From positions 992,001-1,056,000 of the forward strand of contig NZ_MASR01000001.1 in NCBI RefSeq assembly GCF_001758195.1: a stretch of DNA of 64,000 nt. The letters run 5' to 3'. Below, piece after piece: positions 36,201 through 43,447 of this stretch. The stretch's first letter is position 1, and each line of letters begins with the position of its first letter. The translations under genes and the position numbers were made by a program. The notes below the pieces were generated by a model, which did not search any database, was not told the DNA's origin, and saw nothing but the letters and a program-made list of their open reading frames with translations. The stretch is from Pseudohongiella acticola. GTDB lineage: Bacteria; Pseudomonadota; Gammaproteobacteria; Pseudomonadales; Pseudohongiellaceae.

Positions 36201-36675
36201 CAACACGTTCGATCAATGCCGAAGGAATGGTTGAGACATCCACTGAGGATGTACCTTCAATCCCAGAGACGTGGCGGCGGCCATTGACCAGTGTCAGCGT
36301 TCGCTGCGAACCCAGGGAGCGCAAATTCAAAGCACTGCCACCAACGTTGCTGGAGCGGGTGCTGTTGGCAGCAGTACCACCGATTGAGTTTGTGCTGGTA
36401 ACCGATGACAGCAACGCCGGGTTCTCGTTCAGTATCTCACCAATATCCACGGTGGCCGAACTGGACAGGTCTTCTGCGCTAATAACAGACAATGGCTGTG
36501 TGGAGGTCGCATTGTCTACGCGCTGGATGCGGCTGCCGGTGACAACCAGCTCTTCGATAACAGGTGTGTCCGATTGTTGTGCGTAGGTAAACGGTGTTGA
36601 GGCAACGCCCGCCAACATGGCGATCGCAACAGTGAGACGACGTCGTGCAAAGGAATTGTGTGGCTTCGTGTTCAT
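33250..36675 (-). CDS. TonB-dependent outer-membrane receptor (1141 aa)
   Basis: The signal peptide ends FTYAQQ, and the TonB box region reads IEELVVTGSRI. The plug contains LRSLGSQRTLTLVNGRRHV and VEVLTGGASAVYGADAVTGVVNF. The very large barrel with long loops ends YYLGINVAL. The LVNGRR type corresponds to large receptors of unknown or peptide-like substrates. It is the first gene of a co-directional run leading through exported ureohydrolases to urea import and urease, so a guanidino-containing ligand such as an arginine-rich peptide or derivative is plausible (inference). Confidence 0.93.
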   Translation of the reverse strand: MNTKPHNSFARRRLTVAIAMLAGVASTPFTYAQQSDTPVIEELVVTGSRIQRVDNATSTQPLSVISAEDLSSSATVDIGEILNENPALLSSVTSTNSIGGTAANSTRSSNVGGSALNLRSLGSQRTLTLVNGRRHVSGIEGTSSVDVSTIPSALIERVEVLTGGASAVYGADAVTGVVNFVLRDDYEGVDIDFRTGISGEGDANTLSLRALIGQNFDDNRGNFTVSLQHDSSDGLRAGDRSFLANDGRATGDVNPAFRFQQGDITAANTPNLAQYYNFNNTGLFPYGLRIPSAATFASNYQNEFGTAPTLTAAEQALFDRPSTSSPRALLPGRTFNITSPYGVVALGDFGTSVPLGQEPDLNGNGTSDCLDSFTGYNSSLDGAGSYGAVGGCWVINEAGELVSYEDGLVTGNFNQFGAAQSYIAPNRPFVIPQDDKYSINLNGRYELSPTMELFAETKYVYHEVVFGGGGNQATDLLYAAPDNPFLPSQLASFANNPGVGFVGPGGLYINRDSDDWGDNESVNRRTTVRFVGGLRGSLDQWGLDYEVAANYGKFNRHYKSPFTPITDRFFAAIDVTTDPATGQPVCRSDLSATAYPRTTPFNFPAYLGGGALSSFFSFQPGDGQCQPANLFGGKGSISQESIDFFTYTRTVKEEIEQSVISGFVSGNSSEFFTLPAGPVSFAFGGEWREETSAQEYDSYDQGVLPVSGVTVDGVAFEAGDWIGDVSNAQSLGGSPGNRALSTSASYDVWDIFGEFEIPLLSNLPLIETLTLDGAFRRADYSTFGESDTFKVGGLWAPVQDIRFRANYSKAVRVPNLFELFSPEQGQNFRPNDPCDVSQLSSAPNPTTRQNNCVADLQSKNVPNENIFDASGNYIFVDPLSAGFPGVIGGNPDLEPEEAITKTFGVVVQPRFIEGLTVSLDYWDIVIEDAISEISAQNIATSCYDSPSLDNPFCELLDRNREPTSAQSGGFTFLRQVQLNFGEAKATGVDLNVNYGFNIGDYQIGLGGAVTKQLELEFIEPSNPGEEAVVDDDLMEMNRPEWAGQLNFSVATGPFSVSLRSQYLSEMALTGPIETAVQNYGPGIFTDEFFSHNLSGNWDYSSTVRIYGGVSNLTDEKPFATERSYPVSPVGRAYYLGINVAL

Positions 36676-37262
36676 TAGGTGTCATACCCCCCGGTATCTC
36701 TAGCAGTTGACCGCCAGTATCTGGCTCAAGTGTTGTTGTGTCTTATGTGCCTGCCAGTTCAATGAATGCAACTGGCCAGGGCTAACACCGAGGGGAGAGC
36801 AATATGTGTGCCACTAAAATTTTGTTAATATTTTTCAGTAATTTAAAATATTTGATCTAAAAACATAACCGGAGAACGATTCATTTCGGGGCAAAAAATG
36901 GCAGCCAGATCACATTATTGTGCACAATAATTTACTTTTTATTGTTTAAAACTAGTCACTTACAGGCACAAAAATACCGATAAGTAAAAAACAAAGCTAC
37001 CCAAATAGTTTAAATTTACCGCACAAAACAACTCAGAAGAATACGCTGGAGTACTTATAAAAAGGCACACATACGCAGTTACGCGCAGCACCAACATCGA
37101 GTGCGTGTTTTAGCCTAGAGAAAGAAAGCAACTACGTCGAACAACGTAGATCGTTCAGAGCTGGAGTACAAAGAATAACAGAATGGAAAGCCTACGGCAG
37201 GGATAGAGAGGGAAATATCCGGGGCAACCAGGCGGTCGCCCCGGACTCAATTCAGGAACTTC
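36676..37262. other. AT-rich intergenic region with palindrome, upstream of receptor/ureohydrolase cluster
   Basis: No gene is seen in this 587-bp region. It is clearly more AT-rich than its surroundings, especially about 36810-37030. At 36914-36931 it contains a perfect 18-bp palindrome, ATTATTGTGCACAATAAT. This is the expected control region of the 20-gene minus-strand cluster. Confidence 0.5.
36914..36931. promoter_or_regulatory. Perfect 18-bp palindromic operator candidate
   Basis: The sequence ATTATTGTG/CACAATAAT reads identically on both strands and lies 239 bp upstream of the receptor start. The size and central TGTGCACA suit a dimeric helix-turn-helix repressor or activator such as GntR, LacI or LysR type. 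No regulator gene of these types is adjacent. Confidence 0.45.
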
Positions 37263-37907
37263 CTACAGTGAGGAATCCTGGAATTCAACATGCACTTCTA
37301 CCTGGATATCGTCACCGACACCAAATGAAACCATGTTATCCAGACCAAAATCAGATCGCTGGAACTCGGCAGTTGCGGAGAAGCCCAGCGTGTAACGTCG
37401 CGTCAGGAAATTACGCCCACCGCCGTTAAAGTTAACCGTCATGGTCATAGGTCCGGTAGTCCCCAGAAGCGTCAGGTCACCTTCAAAAACAAAGGTATCC
37501 TCATCAATGGCTTCAACAAAAGACGTTGTTCTGAAGACTGCTTGCGGGAAATTCTCCACATCAAACCAGTCAGAGCCGCGGAGATCTTCCGCGAATGCCT
37601 CGTTATTGACATCCAGGGACGCTGTTTCAATGATCACTTCCAGACTGGAATTCTCAACATTTTCAGAATCGAAATCGAGTGTGGCGTCAAAATCATCAAA
37701 GCGACCGATGTAGCGGGAGAATCCCAGATGGTCCACTTTCCAGATCAAGGTGGCGTGCTCCTTGTCCAGCGTGAACTGACCACCTCTGAGTTCGGCGACA
37801 CTGGTCTCAAAATCCGGCGTGATCAATCGATCACAGGACACCAGAACCGCAGAACCGGCCAACACCAGCAAGAACTGGCGGTATTTATTAAACATATTTG
37901 CGAGCAT
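37263..37907 (-). CDS. YceI-family lipoprotein
   Basis: This 214-residue protein has a lipobox-like signal ending AVLVSC (Cys about 25), so it is probably a lipoprotein. The body is a YceI beta-barrel lipocalin: FTLDKEHATLIWKVDHLGFSRYIGRFDDFDATLDFD, then GSDWFDVENFPQAVFRTT, and a C-terminal DIQVEVHVEF. YceI proteins bind isoprenoid chains such as ubiquinone. The start ATG 37907 has AAGGAA upstream. It is the last gene of an apparent three-gene operon with a second YceI protein and a PQQ dehydrogenase. Confidence 0.9.
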   Translation of the reverse strand: MLANMFNKYRQFLLVLAGSAVLVSCDRLITPDFETSVAELRGGQFTLDKEHATLIWKVDHLGFSRYIGRFDDFDATLDFDSENVENSSLEVIIETASLDVNNEAFAEDLRGSDWFDVENFPQAVFRTTSFVEAIDEDTFVFEGDLTLLGTTGPMTMTVNFNGGGRNFLTRRYTLGFSATAEFQRSDFGLDNMVSFGVGDDIQVEVHVEFQDSSL

Positions 37908-37933
37908 GGAAATTTCCTTGGTGTTGACCCCTG

Positions 37934-38503
37934 TTATTGCAACATATCCGCGTAAACATCGACTTCAATCACGATGTCATTCGGAATGGCCGAGGTATTG
38001 GCAAAATAACCCTGACCAACACCGTAATCCAGGCGCTGCACAGTCACTTCGCTGGTCAGATTAAAACGCATGCCATCAATATCCAGGTCAAACGGGAAGT
38101 CGATGGGATGAGTCTGGTCACGAATCGTCAGCATACCTTTGGCAGTGAACGAGTCAACGCCAGTCACTTCGCACTGATCAGCGACAAAGGTGGCCGTTGG
38201 AAACTGGTCTACGTCAAACAGTTCGATGTCGAACATGTAGCTCTTGGTTTCCTCGTCGCCTACGTACAGATCCTCAATCGGGATGGTAACGTCAATCTTG
38301 CACTCAGAAGGGCTCAGTGGATCGATTTCAAACGTCGCCTGTACATTGCGGAATTCGCCCTGGTACGGGGTGTCCGAGTACGAATATTTGAAGATCACTG
38401 TTGAGTCTTCGGGGTCGATTTCCCATGTCGCTGCCTGGGCCGATACAGAGGCAGCCAGCAGCAGCGGCGCAAGCGCCGCCTGAGTGAATTTATTACGTTT
38501 CAT
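37934..38503 (-). CDS. Periplasmic YceI-family protein
   Basis: This 189-residue protein has a signal peptide ending SVSAQAA followed by a YceI lipocalin fold: TWEIDPEDSTVIFKYSY, FDVDQFPTATFVAD and DIVIEVDVYADML. AAGGAG precedes the start. It lies 39 bp after the PQQ dehydrogenase and 26 bp before the YceI lipoprotein. The family binds quinone-like isoprenoids in the periplasm. A Cys pair (SPSECKID and VADQCEV) may form a disulfide. Confidence 0.9.
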   Translation of the reverse strand: MKRNKFTQAALAPLLLAASVSAQAATWEIDPEDSTVIFKYSYSDTPYQGEFRNVQATFEIDPLSPSECKIDVTIPIEDLYVGDEETKSYMFDIELFDVDQFPTATFVADQCEVTGVDSFTAKGMLTIRDQTHPIDFPFDLDIDGMRFNLTSEVTVQRLDYGVGQGYFANTSAIPNDIVIEVDVYADMLQ

Positions 38504-38542
38504 TACTTCTACTCCTTGGTATCACAATTTCGTTATAGCACT

Positions 38543-40468
38543 TTACGGAAGCGTATAAATAACCAGTTCGGATGGATTGCCTCGTTCACTGACAACCATG
38601 CCAAGGTATTGCTTGCCTTCATGCGCGTAGGTAAATGGCTGACCGGTCTGAGTGCCAGGCATCTCGATTTCGGCAACAATCTCGCCAGTTTGCTTGTCAT
38701 GTGCGCGCAGTGTCGGACCACCACCAGTGCCTTCACCCGAGAACAGCAGGGTTTTTGTCAGCAACAGGCCCGAGCGGGTTTCAACGCCCGTCCGGGGAAT
38801 GTCGACACCTTCCAGTGCAGCATTGTTAGCGATAGATGCGGGTGTATCCGCGTTCGCAATCATCCACTCGTGTTCGCCTTCAACCATATCGATGCCGGTA
38901 ATGCGGCCATACGGTGGCTTGGCAATCGGCAGGCCCATGGCTCGCGGCACCCGCACACCCAGTGCCATGCTGAAGTCGATATCCGAATTTTGGTCTTTGT
39001 CCACCGACAGAACGGTCGCCACTGTCCTGGAAGGCACATACAACATGCCGGTTTCAGGGTCCATTGCCGCCCCTTCCCAGTTCGCACCACCGGTCGCAGA
39101 TGGCAGGCTCAGCGTGCCCTGAGTGCCATCGGCTGCATCTTTCACAGACGGTGGAGAATACAGGTTTGTGCCCAGACGGAAGGGTTTGATGGCTTCCAGC
39201 GCAGCCGCGTAGATTTCCGGTGTGAAATCCACCAGATCATCCTCGGTAATGCCCTGACGATCAAAGCCGGCCGGTTTGGTCGGGAAAGGCTGAGTTGGCG
39301 CGTACCACTCGCCCGGCACATCGCCGGCTGGTACAGGCAGTTCTTCGATTGGCCAGATGGGCTCACCGGTGGCGCGGTCATAGGTATACACGAATGACTG
39401 TTTGGTCACCTGCATGACGATCTCACGACCGTTGGGCAGATCGGCCAGGATTGGCGCAGCGGGGTTGTCCCAGTCCCAGATATCATGATGAATCATTTGT
39501 TGGTGCCACTGGCGCTCACCGGTGGCAATATCCACCGCCACCAGACTGCTGGAGAACAGGTTGTCGCCTGGACGGTCACCGCCATAACGGTCGCCGGTTG
39601 CGGCTTCCACGGGCAGATACACCATGCCCAGATCAGGATCACCTGACATCGGCGCCCAGACACCGGTGTTACCGGTATAATCGGCACTGTTTTCCAACCA
39701 TGTGTCATACCCGAATTCGCCCGGACGCGGAATCGTGTGGAATGTCCACAGATGCTCGCCAGTGCTGGCGCTGTACGCCCGCACATCACCCTTGACGTTG
39801 GCCATTGACGGCGGACGCATGGACACGGCCATGGCCGGACCCACAACAATGACATCGTTCATGACAAAGGGCGGCATGGATGAACCGATATCAATGTCCT
39901 CACGGCCTTCGCCCAGACGCAGGCCTTCCTGCATGTCGATAACGCCATTGTTACCAAATTCGGGATCGGGCAGACCGGTATCTGCATCCAGAGACACCAG
40001 GAAGAAACCCGGTGTAATAGTCAGTACACGACGCTTGTCACCATCACGCCAGAACGCCACGCCACGGCCAGAACCTTTACGGGGCGCGGCATCGAAACGC
40101 TCACCTTCCTGCGCACGCCATTGCCACAGCAATTGCCCGGTTACGGCGTCCAGGGCCACGATGTCACGCTGCGCGCCAATGGTGGTATACAACACGCCAT
40201 CAACTTCCAGCGGTGTAAAGGTGGCATTGAATTCGGGCTGAGAGCCGAACAGACCTGTGGGCAGACGCCAGGCAATCTCCAGGGAGTTGACGTTGTCGGC
40301 GTTGATCTGGTCCAGTGGCGAATAGCGCTGAGCGGCCATATTACCGTTGTAATCAGGCCAGTCTCCAGCAGAAACGTCTGTGCCGGACTGGCTCCAGACC
40401 GCAGTTGAACAGACCAGCGAACTGACGCCCAGCGCCAGCGCCGATATCACACGCTTAGTTCTAATCAT
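38543..40468 (-). CDS. Periplasmic PQQ-dependent dehydrogenase (quinoprotein)
   Basis: This 641-residue protein has a signal peptide ending STAVWSQ and repeated beta-propeller blades with tryptophan-docking motifs (ALDAVTGQLLWQW, AYSASTGEHLWTF, AVDIATGERQWHQQ, YDRATGEPIWPI). It resembles the soluble part of membrane glucose/quinate dehydrogenases and lacks their N-terminal TM helices. HDIWDWDNPAAP is a conserved active-site block. It should oxidise an alcohol or sugar with PQQ and calcium and pass electrons to quinone or cytochrome. No cytochrome is adjacent, but two YceI isoprenoid-binding proteins follow. PQQ synthesis genes are not in the window. Confidence 0.88.
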   Translation of the reverse strand: MIRTKRVISALALGVSSLVCSTAVWSQSGTDVSAGDWPDYNGNMAAQRYSPLDQINADNVNSLEIAWRLPTGLFGSQPEFNATFTPLEVDGVLYTTIGAQRDIVALDAVTGQLLWQWRAQEGERFDAAPRKGSGRGVAFWRDGDKRRVLTITPGFFLVSLDADTGLPDPEFGNNGVIDMQEGLRLGEGREDIDIGSSMPPFVMNDVIVVGPAMAVSMRPPSMANVKGDVRAYSASTGEHLWTFHTIPRPGEFGYDTWLENSADYTGNTGVWAPMSGDPDLGMVYLPVEAATGDRYGGDRPGDNLFSSSLVAVDIATGERQWHQQMIHHDIWDWDNPAAPILADLPNGREIVMQVTKQSFVYTYDRATGEPIWPIEELPVPAGDVPGEWYAPTQPFPTKPAGFDRQGITEDDLVDFTPEIYAAALEAIKPFRLGTNLYSPPSVKDAADGTQGTLSLPSATGGANWEGAAMDPETGMLYVPSRTVATVLSVDKDQNSDIDFSMALGVRVPRAMGLPIAKPPYGRITGIDMVEGEHEWMIANADTPASIANNAALEGVDIPRTGVETRSGLLLTKTLLFSGEGTGGGPTLRAHDKQTGEIVAEIEMPGTQTGQPFTYAHEGKQYLGMVVSERGNPSELVIYTLP

Positions 40469-40753
40469 TCGTAACTCCCTGAATTCAGGCTATTTTCTTT
40501 TTATGAATCGCTTGACTCGATGCCGCACAACGACCACGGAGAAAACCGAAAGTCGTCATCTCAGGCAGCAACGCAGCCACATTTAGGTACACGCAAGAAT
40601 AAGGCATCCATGCATGCTAAGCAAGCTGGGCGGTCCTTTTGCAATAGTGAGACAAGCCCGGAAATGCTCAGGTTGCGGCTATGACAGCAAAACCTCTAGA
40701 TACGCGTCACAGGCTTGAGAGAGATTGCCGAGCTTGCCTCGAGCGCCCCCTTT

Positions 40754-40769
40754 TGTGACAAAGATCACA
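40754..40769. promoter_or_regulatory. Consensus CRP/Vfr-type binding site
   Basis: TGTGA-CAAAGA-TCACA matches both half-sites of the gammaproteobacterial CRP consensus exactly. It is centred at about 40761.5, roughly 45 bp upstream of the transcription start expected from the adjacent promoter, close to a class II activator position for the plus-strand cluster. Confidence 0.6.
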
Positions 40770-40772
40770 TTT

Positions 40773-40800
40773 TTGTCACTACTCTGCTCTTCTATTATAG
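40773..40800 (+). promoter_or_regulatory. Candidate promoter of the phosphorelay/c-di-GMP cluster
   Basis: TTGTCA (40773-40778) and TTATAG (40795-40800) are spaced by 16 bp directly downstream of the CRP-type site and about 95 bp before the first ATG at 40896. An alternative -10, TATTAT, starts at 40793. Confidence 0.4.
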
Positions 40801-40895
40801 AGATCATGGATTTGTGTTTGGCCAGGATTGAACTTTGACATACTGTCATGTAATTATCAGATTTTGCATATGGAGCCGCTGAGCGGATTTAGTTT

Positions 40896-43352
40896 ATGCA
40901 TTCCAGTTTCCATGAAGAGTTAGCCGTACTCAGTGAGGAGTATCAACGACACCTGGCTGACTATCGTTTAAACCTTGAGCAATGCTGGCAAGAGCTACAA
41001 AACTCTCCGACGTCCGCAACGTTGAAGGAAATCTCCAGTATCGCCCATCGATTGGCTGGATCGGGCAAGGCATACGGATTCGACTCGCTGTCACACGTCG
41101 CCAAGGGCCTGGAAATGGCCTGTAATTCTGCTGCCACCAAACCGGCCCCGGAGTTCAGCCACACCCTGGATCAACACGTGGTCGATCTGCTTGACTGCCT
41201 TCGCACCAACACGTCACATGCACATGGCAACGAATCCACTCCAGTTTCTCATCATCACCAAGTGTCGGCCGGCGATGATGCTGCAACCATACTGATTTTT
41301 GACGACGACACTGATTTCTGCAAAATGCTTAGTCACCTGTTGCGAAGCACCGGGTATACCGTGCATGGAATTGACACCCTGGACGCCTTTGTTAGCTGCA
41401 TCGAGCGTTACCGCCCCGGAGCGGTTATCGTCGATATGGATTTTTTTGGCAAGCGCTTCGCCGGTGCCAATAAGGTGCTTGAATGGCGTCAACGCAACGG
41501 TGAACCCATTCCGGTGATTTTTGTTTCCGGCTACGATTCGTTCGAGTTGCGTCTCGCCGCTGTCCGGGCCGGTGGTAATTTCTTCCTCAGCAAGCCCCTG
41601 GACGAAGACCGGCTGCTGCATTTACTGGATTCAGAGCTCAATCTGGGCCCAAAGAACCCCTGCCGCGTATTGCTTGTAGATGATGATACTGACCTGCTAA
41701 GGCTGTACAAGTCGACACTGACTCAGGCGGGCTTTGCCGTTCAAACCGCCTCAGGGGCCACCTCCGCCCTCTTCCTGTTGAATCAGGAGCTGCCTAACCT
41801 GGTATTGATAGACGTCCACATGCCTCACTGTAACGGCATTGAGTTGGGGCAATTGATCCGTCAGCATGAAAAGTTCAGCCACGTCCCCTTGCTGTTTATG
41901 TCTGCCGCCAATGATATTGACACCCAGCTGGCATGTGCCAGATTGACCAGCGATGAATATGTGTCCAAACCCATCGAACCCTGGCGCCTGGTCATGCTTG
42001 TCAAATCCCGTTCGAGTCGTCAACGCTCACCTGGCTCAGTCGCTTCCTCACATGGTGGCATCGAACAACAGCGGGATCCACTCACCGCCCTGCACTCTCT
42101 GGGCTCCTTTCGTGCACGAGTGCAGAGCCGCCTTGACAGTCTGCAATCGCACCAGACATTCGCCGTGTTGAAGCTGGACGTCAGGGATTTCCATACCGTG
42201 AACAATGTTTATGGACGCATCACTGGCGATCAGGTGTTACAACGATTGGCATGGGAATTGTCACAGTGTCTTGACGATGACGGTATTCTGGGCCGCGAAA
42301 GCGGCGACGAATTTCTGATCATGACCGGCACGGGGGCGACAGCTACCTCAGTGACACAATTGGCAGAATCACTCGCAGCCACCACCAGAAAACCGATGCA
42401 ATTTGATGACCAGCGTACGATTGTCCTGTCATCAGATATTGGCATCGCCATGACAACGCTGGATACAAAAATTGCTGATGATTTGATACGCCATGCGGAC
42501 AGCGCCTTGTTTGTTGCACGACGATCAAGCGCACCAACCGTGAAATACTTTGATGCCTCGCTGGAGGATCATCAGCGGGATCGTTTCAACCTCGCACAGG
42601 AAGTCAGGCACGCCTTACAGCAAAATCAATTCACCGCTGCCTACCAGGCGGTTTTTTCGTTCAAGGATGGTTCGCTGATCGGTTTTGAGGCGCTGGCTCG
42701 CTGGCAACACCCCAGTAGGGGATTGATTGGACCAGGCGCCTTCATGCAGGTTATGGAGGAACAGGGGTTCATATCAGAGTTAACTTTGCTGATGCTGGAG
42801 ACTGCTCTGAAACAGCTCGCACATTGGCGAAAAACGCATAGCAATCTGTTTATGTCCATCAACCTGTCTGCCCTGGACATTCAAAAACCGGATTTTATCG
42901 ACGCGCTGAAAAATCTGCTTAATATTTATCAGTTAACACCGGACAGCGTTGTACTTGAAATCACAGAAACCGCGTTATTGGCAGATTGGCAGACTGCCAT
43001 TCAGACAATAGACATATTACGGGCAATGGGCGTAAAACTGGCTCTTGATGACTTTGGCACCGGTTACAGCTCATTGAGTTACCTCAACAGAATTAGACCG
43101 TCAACATTAAAAATTGACAAAAGCTTTGTGTCCGAGTGGTCCGAATCGCATGACGAAAGCCTGTTACGCACAATGGTCCATCTTGGGCACGACATGGACA
43201 TGAATGTCGTCGCGGAAGGCATTGAAACTGTTGAGGAGCTCAATTTCCTGAAAGACATCAACTGCAATTGCTATCAGGGATTCCTGCGCGCCAGACCCAT
43301 GTTTAAAGACGATGTTGCCTTGGCCGACTGGTTCAGCGCGAGCAAGCCTTAG
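40896..43352 (+). CDS. HPt-REC-REC-GGDEF-EAL signalling protein
   Basis: This 818-residue cytoplasmic protein has five domains. HPt has His51 in SSIAHRLAGSGKAYGF. REC1 spans about 130-248 (Asp180), REC2 about 256-375 (Asp306) and GGDEF about 390-550. The GGDEF signature reads SGDEF (469-473), so cyclase activity is doubtful. The EAL domain (about 560-815) keeps EAL598-600, the ETALL-type Glu, DDFGTGYSS, KIDKSFV and VVAEGIET, which suggests an active c-di-GMP phosphodiesterase. It could receive phosphate from the neighbouring kinases through its own HPt and receivers. It precedes the GAF-PAS kinase by 95 bp. Confidence 0.9.
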   Translation: MHSSFHEELAVLSEEYQRHLADYRLNLEQCWQELQNSPTSATLKEISSIAHRLAGSGKAYGFDSLSHVAKGLEMACNSAATKPAPEFSHTLDQHVVDLLDCLRTNTSHAHGNESTPVSHHHQVSAGDDAATILIFDDDTDFCKMLSHLLRSTGYTVHGIDTLDAFVSCIERYRPGAVIVDMDFFGKRFAGANKVLEWRQRNGEPIPVIFVSGYDSFELRLAAVRAGGNFFLSKPLDEDRLLHLLDSELNLGPKNPCRVLLVDDDTDLLRLYKSTLTQAGFAVQTASGATSALFLLNQELPNLVLIDVHMPHCNGIELGQLIRQHEKFSHVPLLFMSAANDIDTQLACARLTSDEYVSKPIEPWRLVMLVKSRSSRQRSPGSVASSHGGIEQQRDPLTALHSLGSFRARVQSRLDSLQSHQTFAVLKLDVRDFHTVNNVYGRITGDQVLQRLAWELSQCLDDDGILGRESGDEFLIMTGTGATATSVTQLAESLAATTRKPMQFDDQRTIVLSSDIGIAMTTLDTKIADDLIRHADSALFVARRSSAPTVKYFDASLEDHQRDRFNLAQEVRHALQQNQFTAAYQAVFSFKDGSLIGFEALARWQHPSRGLIGPGAFMQVMEEQGFISELTLLMLETALKQLAHWRKTHSNLFMSINLSALDIQKPDFIDALKNLLNIYQLTPDSVVLEITETALLADWQTAIQTIDILRAMGVKLALDDFGTGYSSLSYLNRIRPSTLKIDKSFVSEWSESHDESLLRTMVHLGHDMDMNVVAEGIETVEELNFLKDINCNCYQGFLRARPMFKDDVALADWFSASKP

Positions 43353-43447
43353 GCACTTGAACCGCCTCACATACCAACACACTGGATTTTATTGCCGTAT
43401 GTGACACAATCCAGAGATCCCCAGGCAGGCTGGCGCGTGAGGCATTA

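Larger units (their letters stand above)
40469..40895. other. 427-bp divergent intergenic region
   Basis: No gene is present. It contains the CRP-type site and candidate promoter listed separately, both nearer the phosphorelay gene. It separates the PQQ dehydrogenase operon (minus) from the signalling cluster (plus). Confidence 0.5.

Noticed and set aside
36676-37262. Guanidine riboswitch upstream of the ureohydrolase cluster
   Set aside because: I could not recognise the conserved motifs of the guanidine-I, -II or -III classes by eye here or in the other gaps of the cluster; a covariance-model search would settle it.
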